From: Clostridiales bacterium
Lineage (GTDB): Bacteria > Bacillota > Clostridia > Lachnospirales > WRAX01
Direction: 5' to 3'
Assembly: GCA_031262335.1 (NCBI GenBank)
Contig: JAISHX010000113.1
Location: 1-9,609, forward strand
Length of the DNA: 9,609 nt
Shown here: positions 6,055 to 9,609 of the stretch, piece by piece
Layout: every line of letters starts with the position of its first letter
Numbering within the stretch: position 1 is the stretch's first letter
Notes under the pieces: generated by a model
Database searches by the model: none
What the model saw: the letters and a program-made list of their open reading frames with translations, nothing else
Told to the model about the DNA's origin: nothing
Program-made: the position numbers and the translations under genes

Positions 6055-6848
6055 TTGTTATGCCCCAAAATATAAAACAAGTTGTGTTTTAATTCCGCAT
6101 ATTGCGTATCAATACTACAATCCACGTTTCCGTACGGCGTTTCGATTATGCAATCACCGCTTCCAAGCGCAAAATCGCGAATAAACTCAACATCCGCTCC
6201 GCCCGCAACTTTAGGCAAAATTTGGTCTTTGCCCGCAACTGCCTCATCGTAATCTTCTTTTGAAACATGAATTTTAACCAATCCGGACGTACTTGATTCT
6301 GATAATCCTTTACGAATCAACCAAACTATTATATTCGGGTTCAAAACCAACTCTGTATTAAGTATTTTTTGTACTGATTCACAAATAACTCGCACCGTAT
6401 CAGGCTCAATTTCCGCAAGTATTTTTTGTCTTTCAGCTTTTGCGTCTTCAATCTCTGCTTCAGCGGCACGCTTTAGGTCGTCAACCTCTGACATGCCTTC
6501 CTGATAACCCTGATTATAGCCGTCTTGTTTGAACTCTTCGATAATACTTTCCGCCTCAATACGGGCATTTGAAAGCAACATTTCCGCACGGGCATTTGCC
6601 CGTGAAATTGTGTCCTCTGCTTTAAATTCGGCATCTTCCAAAATATCTTTTGCCTCAATTTTTGCAAGAGCTATAATTTCTTCGGCAACCTCAGACTCAT
6701 CTTCCGTAATCTCCTCAACTTGTTCCGGAATAATTTCAGATTCTTTTATTTCAGGAATAGTTTCCGTATAGTATTCTTTTGTCGGAGTTTTCAAAACGGT
6801 AGGCTCATTCGCAAGTTTAACCTGTGCCGCCTTATAAATTTTAGACAA
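6051..6848 (-). CDS. fliH: Flagellar export apparatus stator protein FliH
   Basis: FliH (265 aa) is a cytoplasmic dimer that holds and regulates the FliI ATPase and tethers it to the C-ring. The layout fits the family: an acidic, poorly conserved N-terminus (1-60), a long helical stalk (about 60-150) with GxxxG spacing at G110, G114 and G118, and a compact C-terminal domain (about 150-265) related to the ATP synthase delta subunit. The C-terminus holds the conserved stretch GSGDCIIETPYG and then an acidic DTQYAELKHNL. Residues 62-105 form four 11-residue repeats (see findings). The start is TTG, overlapping fliG by 8 nt; the stop overlaps the fliI start as ATGA. FliH is weakly conserved in general, but position and C-terminal motif make the call secure. 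Confidence 0.93.
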   Translation of the reverse strand: MSKIYKAAQVKLANEPTVLKTPTKEYYTETIPEIKESEIIPEQVEEITEDESEVAEEIIALAKIEAKDILEDAEFKAEDTISRANARAEMLLSNARIEAESIIEEFKQDGYNQGYQEGMSEVDDLKRAAEAEIEDAKAERQKILAEIEPDTVRVICESVQKILNTELVLNPNIIVWLIRKGLSESSTSGLVKIHVSKEDYDEAVAGKDQILPKVAGGADVEFIRDFALGSGDCIIETPYGNVDCSIDTQYAELKHNLFYILGHNK

Positions 6849-7884
6849 TTATCTCATCTCCGCCGCCGCGGGCAATAACAATCTCGCCCGAATCCTGCAA
6901 CTTCCTTACAACATTGACAATTTTCTGCTGTGCGTCCTCAACGTCGGAACGCCGGATTGGTCCAAGATACTCCATTTCTTCTCTTAACATGCCGGCTTTA
7001 CGTTTTGAAACGTTAGTAAATATAATTTCCTGAACATTTTCATTGGAACCTTTGAGTGCAATTGCAAGGTCGCGGTCGTCGAAATCGCCTGTTTGACGCA
7101 GGATATTCTGAATATCTCTGCCTGTAAGGCTTGCAATGTCCTCAAATACGAACATTTTGCGCCGAATTTCTTCCGCAAGTTCAACATCGTCAATTTCAAG
7201 AGTTTCCATAATGTTTTTCTCTGTTGCTCTGTCAACGACATTAAGAATATCAACAACAGAATCGACACCGCCGACAGTTGTGTAGTCCTCAAGCATAAGA
7301 GCAGAAAGTTTCTTCTCCAACGCTTTTTCAACCTCCTTAATGACATCGGGACTTGTTCTGTCCATCTTAGCAATTCTCTTTGCAACATCCGCCTGTTTTT
7401 CGGGTGTAAGCTCGACAATAACCTGCCCTGCCTGCTGAGGTTTAAGATACGAAAGAATAAGAGCAATAATTTGAGGATGTTCGTTTTGAATAAAGTTAAG
7501 CAACTGTGACGCGTCTGTTTTGCGTATAAACTCGAACGGACGCGCTTTGAGTGAAACTGTAAGTTTGCTGATAACCTCGAAAGCTTTTGTTTCGCCAAGT
7601 GCTTTTTCGAGTATTTGTTTTGCGTAGGCTATGCCGCCTTCGGTAATGTACTGCTGTGCAATACAAATCTGATAAAATTCCTGAAGAACCGCTTCTTTTG
7701 TTTCCGGCGAAACAATAGATGTATTAGCTATCTCAAGAGTAAGCGATTCTATTTCTTCTTCTTTGAGGTGCTTAAAAACTTGCGCCGACTTTTCGGGCCC
7801 CATAGTAATAAGCAAAATAGCGGCTTTTTCCTTGCCTGCGAGTCCGTCTATATCGGTAAATGCTGTTGCCGTTTCTGCCAACAC
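6841..7884 (-). CDS. fliG: Flagellar motor switch protein FliG
   Basis: FliG (347 aa) sits on the cytoplasmic face of the MS ring, contacts the stator and generates torque; with FliM and FliN/FliY it forms the switch. The N-terminal domain that binds FliF covers about residues 15-105. The middle domain carries the EHPQ motif (135-138) that contacts FliM. A linker with GGVDSVVDILN (205-215) leads to the MFVF motif (244-247) and the C-terminal torque domain. Aligning by eye with E. coli FliG, the torque-helix charges are all present: K278 (for K264), R295 (R281), E302/E303 (D288/D289) and R311 (R297). The start is GTG with a strong AAAGGAG. The 3' end overlaps the fliH start by 8 nt, suggesting translational coupling. 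Very close to Clostridia FliG in style. Firm call. Confidence 0.98.
   Translation of the reverse strand: MLAETATAFTDIDGLAGKEKAAILLITMGPEKSAQVFKHLKEEEIESLTLEIANTSIVSPETKEAVLQEFYQICIAQQYITEGGIAYAKQILEKALGETKAFEVISKLTVSLKARPFEFIRKTDASQLLNFIQNEHPQIIALILSYLKPQQAGQVIVELTPEKQADVAKRIAKMDRTSPDVIKEVEKALEKKLSALMLEDYTTVGGVDSVVDILNVVDRATEKNIMETLEIDDVELAEEIRRKMFVFEDIASLTGRDIQNILRQTGDFDDRDLAIALKGSNENVQEIIFTNVSKRKAGMLREEMEYLGPIRRSDVEDAQQKIVNVVRKLQDSGEIVIARGGGDEIIV
6858..6861 (-). promoter_or_regulatory. Ribosome binding site for the TTG start of fliH
   Basis: GGAG inside the last codons of fliG lies 9 nt upstream of the TTG at 6848. No ATG is available in the fliH frame before residue 90, so the TTG start rests on this site and on the overlap with fliG. 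Confidence 0.55.
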
Positions 7885-7890
7885 CGCTCA

Positions 7891-7897
7891 CTCCTTT
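7891..7897 (-). promoter_or_regulatory. Ribosome binding site setting the GTG start of fliG
   Basis: AAAGGAG on the minus strand lies 6 nt upstream of the GTG at 7884. This strong match supports GTG as the start. The next codon is a TTG 3 nt further on, which would also be within reach, but GTG has the better spacing. Confidence 0.75.
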
Positions 7898-7902
7898 CGT
7901 GT

Positions 7903-7933
7903 GACTCCTCTTTGCTATTCAAAACGAGGAGTC
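7903..7933 (-). promoter_or_regulatory. Hairpin in the fliF-fliG gap
   Basis: A perfect 8-bp inverted repeat, GACTCCTC (7903-7910) and GAGGAGTC (7926-7933), with three further A/T pairs inside after a one-base bulge. In the message it starts at the last base of the fliF stop codon and ends 5 nt before the fliG AAAGGAG. No T tract follows it in the direction of transcription, so it is not an intrinsic terminator. An mRNA processing, stability or translation role is inference. Confidence 0.5.
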
Positions 7934-9576
7934 TATTCCCAATCCTCGTTTATCCAATTCCTAAGCAGCTGTGCAACTGCTTCCGGCTTGTCGTCGATAA
8001 ACTTGGAAATAAGTTTTTTAATTTCAGAATCTTCAGCAAACTCGATTTCACGCAATTTGTCCATTTCTTTCTGTTGCGCCTCTTTCTCCTCATCAAGCTG
8101 CGAACTGACAAGCATATCTTCGACAGTAAGCTCCGGCTCGACTTCCGTAATTTCGTCGGGCTGTGTTTTCTTGATAATACCGTAAGTGAGAAGTATAAGA
8201 AGTATGCCAAGAATGACAAGCATTGCGATTGTCTGCCATGGAACAGGTTTAACTTGTCCGTCGACAAATACCGGGCGTTCGTAAGTTATAACCGAAACAT
8301 TTGCATTGTTCGCAAGGTTTGCGGCAAGACGTACATTTTCGACAATACCTTCTTCATTTTCAATAGTTGAGGAATTACTGTTTGCCTCTTTAAACTGCGC
8401 CCATGTAAGTCCGCCCAAAGTTTCAGGTGTTATTGTTGTTTCGTTGTAAACTTTGTTACGCACACGAATAACGGCAATACTTGACGTTTCGGGATTTATT
8501 TTACCATAGCCGTTTTGGGAAGACGTTACTTTTTCGGAATTATACAAATATTGAGTATCTTTATTTTTTTGTGAAACGCTTGAATTTGTTTCATCTTCAA
8601 CCTGATAATCCGGAACTTCGTTGTTATTTGCCTGAACTCCGGGTTCTGCCTGAGGATTAGTATTTGAGCCTTGTGATTGTTCGGACGATTCGTGGTCAAC
8701 AAGCCCTGTATCTCCGCCGCCGTCAACCGGATTCGTGACTGTGACAGATTCGCGTGCGCTTTCCGTAAAGTCAATATCAGGATTGAAAACAACATTAACA
8801 TCATCTGCTGTAAGGGCAAGAAGCTGCTGAATCGCGCGTGTTTTCTCATTTTTGACTACGTTAATATACTCAAGCTGCGCCATCTGCTCATCCTGATAGT
8901 TCTCAGAATCGACACCCGCATACAGTACGTTACCTTGAGTATCGGTTACATAGACGTTCTCTTTGCTCAAATGCTTAAAGCTCGCCGCAACAATACTGGC
9001 AATCATTTCGCCTTCTTGCCTTCCGAATGTGCGGCTTGTTCCGACTTGCGCTGATGCTTTACCTATTCCTTCGGCATTTTCAAAATAGTTAGTGCTTTTG
9101 GGCAAATCTACTGACAATTCAACGGCTGTTACACCATTTATGCGTATTATTTGCTGCTTCACATTGGACTCTTGGACTCGCTTTAACGTTTCATCGACGA
9201 CCGTACCGGTTGTTGACATCGAAAAACTGTCTAACGCATCACTAAACTTAAATTCTTCAACGCTTGGCGCACCCGACGTTATAACGACGCTTTTGGCGTC
9301 GTTCATATATTTTTCGGGAATAAGAAGACCATATCCCGTATCCATTCTTTTATACGGGATGCTGTTGGCGCTAAGGGCTGCTTCTGTGTTTGTAAGCGTT
9401 GTAATATCCGGCAGCGGCAACTTTTCATATTTAGTACGTGTTAAAAGAAATACAGCGACTATGATTGAGATTAAAATAAGACCGGCAATTACGCCTATTT
9501 GAATTTTTTGTTTTTTCTCAATCGCGCCCCAACGCTCTCTGGCGTTACTCCACGCAACTTTAACACGCTCATTCAT
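7933..9576 (-). CDS. fliF: Flagellar MS-ring protein FliF
   Basis: FliF (547 aa, a normal family length) forms the MS ring in the cytoplasmic membrane, the base on which the rotor, rod and export gate are assembled. Visible parts: a first membrane helix at about residues 26-46, the periplasmic ring-building region (YscJ/FliF N-terminal type) at about 47-225, a FliF C-terminal type periplasmic region with a polar Q/N/S-rich stretch at about 284-345, a second membrane helix at about 447-468, and a cytoplasmic acidic tail. The tail ends in PEAVAQLLRNWI followed by NEDWE (residues 531-547), the conserved segment that binds the FliG N-terminus. The ATG start is preceded by AGAGGTGG about 7 nt upstream. 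fliG follows after 48 nt. Upstream of the start only 33 bases are visible; fliE would be expected there from known operons but is not seen. Identification is firm. Confidence 0.98.
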   Translation of the reverse strand: MNERVKVAWSNARERWGAIEKKQKIQIGVIAGLILISIIVAVFLLTRTKYEKLPLPDITTLTNTEAALSANSIPYKRMDTGYGLLIPEKYMNDAKSVVITSGAPSVEEFKFSDALDSFSMSTTGTVVDETLKRVQESNVKQQIIRINGVTAVELSVDLPKSTNYFENAEGIGKASAQVGTSRTFGRQEGEMIASIVAASFKHLSKENVYVTDTQGNVLYAGVDSENYQDEQMAQLEYINVVKNEKTRAIQQLLALTADDVNVVFNPDIDFTESARESVTVTNPVDGGGDTGLVDHESSEQSQGSNTNPQAEPGVQANNNEVPDYQVEDETNSSVSQKNKDTQYLYNSEKVTSSQNGYGKINPETSSIAVIRVRNKVYNETTITPETLGGLTWAQFKEANSNSSTIENEEGIVENVRLAANLANNANVSVITYERPVFVDGQVKPVPWQTIAMLVILGILLILLTYGIIKKTQPDEITEVEPELTVEDMLVSSQLDEEKEAQQKEMDKLREIEFAEDSEIKKLISKFIDDKPEAVAQLLRNWINEDWE

Positions 9577-9609
9577 TAATCCACCACCTCTTTACTTACA
9601 AATTTTAAC

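Noticed and set aside
6587..6604. Near-perfect inverted repeat CACGGGCA / TGCCCGTG in fliH.
   Set aside because: It encodes the alternating Arg-Ala-Asn-Ala-Arg-Ala of the coiled-coil repeat, where GCN/CGN codons make such symmetry easily; a regulatory role is not needed.
7615..8370. A 251-codon plus-strand open frame, Cys/Phe/Arg-rich, across the fliG/fliF junction.
   Set aside because: Antisense shadow of two certain genes; composition is typical of complementary-strand reading and it has no sensible product.
1..9609. CRISPR arrays, tRNA or rRNA genes, insertion sequences, integrase or attachment sites, riboswitches.
   Set aside because: None seen: the window is almost fully covered by collinear flagellar genes, with no regularly spaced repeats, no transposase-like frames and no structured RNA recognised.

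Overview
The window is a stretch of a chromosomal flagellar (fla/che-type) operon from a bacterium of the Bacillota, most likely an anaerobic Clostridia-type lineage. The base composition is moderate, ribosome binding sites are of the AAAGGAG / AGAGGTGG type, and GTG and TTG starts occur. The gene order fliF-fliG-fliH-fliI-fliJ-(ylxF/motE-like)-fliK-flgD-(TIGR02530 family)-flgE is the classic Gram-positive flagellar order. I cannot name a genus from this sequence.

Every real gene is on the minus strand and is read from the right end of the window to the left. From 9576 down: fliF (MS ring), fliG (rotor/switch), fliH, fliI and fliJ (ATPase complex of the flagellar type III export apparatus), a one-membrane-span protein of the YlxF/MotE-like group with an MgtE-N-like C-terminus, fliK (hook-length ruler and export switch), flgD (hook cap), a small conserved flagellar-operon protein (TIGR02530 type), and the first 138 codons of flgE (hook protein), which runs off the left edge. 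The order follows assembly: basal ring and rotor, then export motor, then the proteins that build and measure the hook.

Packing is tight. fliG/fliH overlap by 8 nt, fliH/fliI by 4 nt (ATGA) and fliJ/ylxF by 20 nt. The other junctions are gaps of 10 to 50 nt, except for a 113-nt gap before flgE. No strong promoter and no terminator facing the direction of the operon was seen, so the window looks like the interior of one long transcript. Three gaps (fliF-fliG, ylxF-fliK, TIGR02530-flgE) contain inverted repeats. The one before fliK has an oligo-T tract only on the plus strand and so resembles an intrinsic terminator for antisense transcription.

Nothing here amounts to a new biological system. 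The points worth a second look are an enlarged FlgD with what look like four repeated beta-type modules, a run of 11-residue repeats in the FliH stalk, two poorly characterised conserved flagellar-operon proteins, and the intergenic hairpins. No stretch longer than 300 bases lacks a gene. The last 33 bases (9577-9609) hold the fliF ribosome binding site and no recognisable coding sequence.
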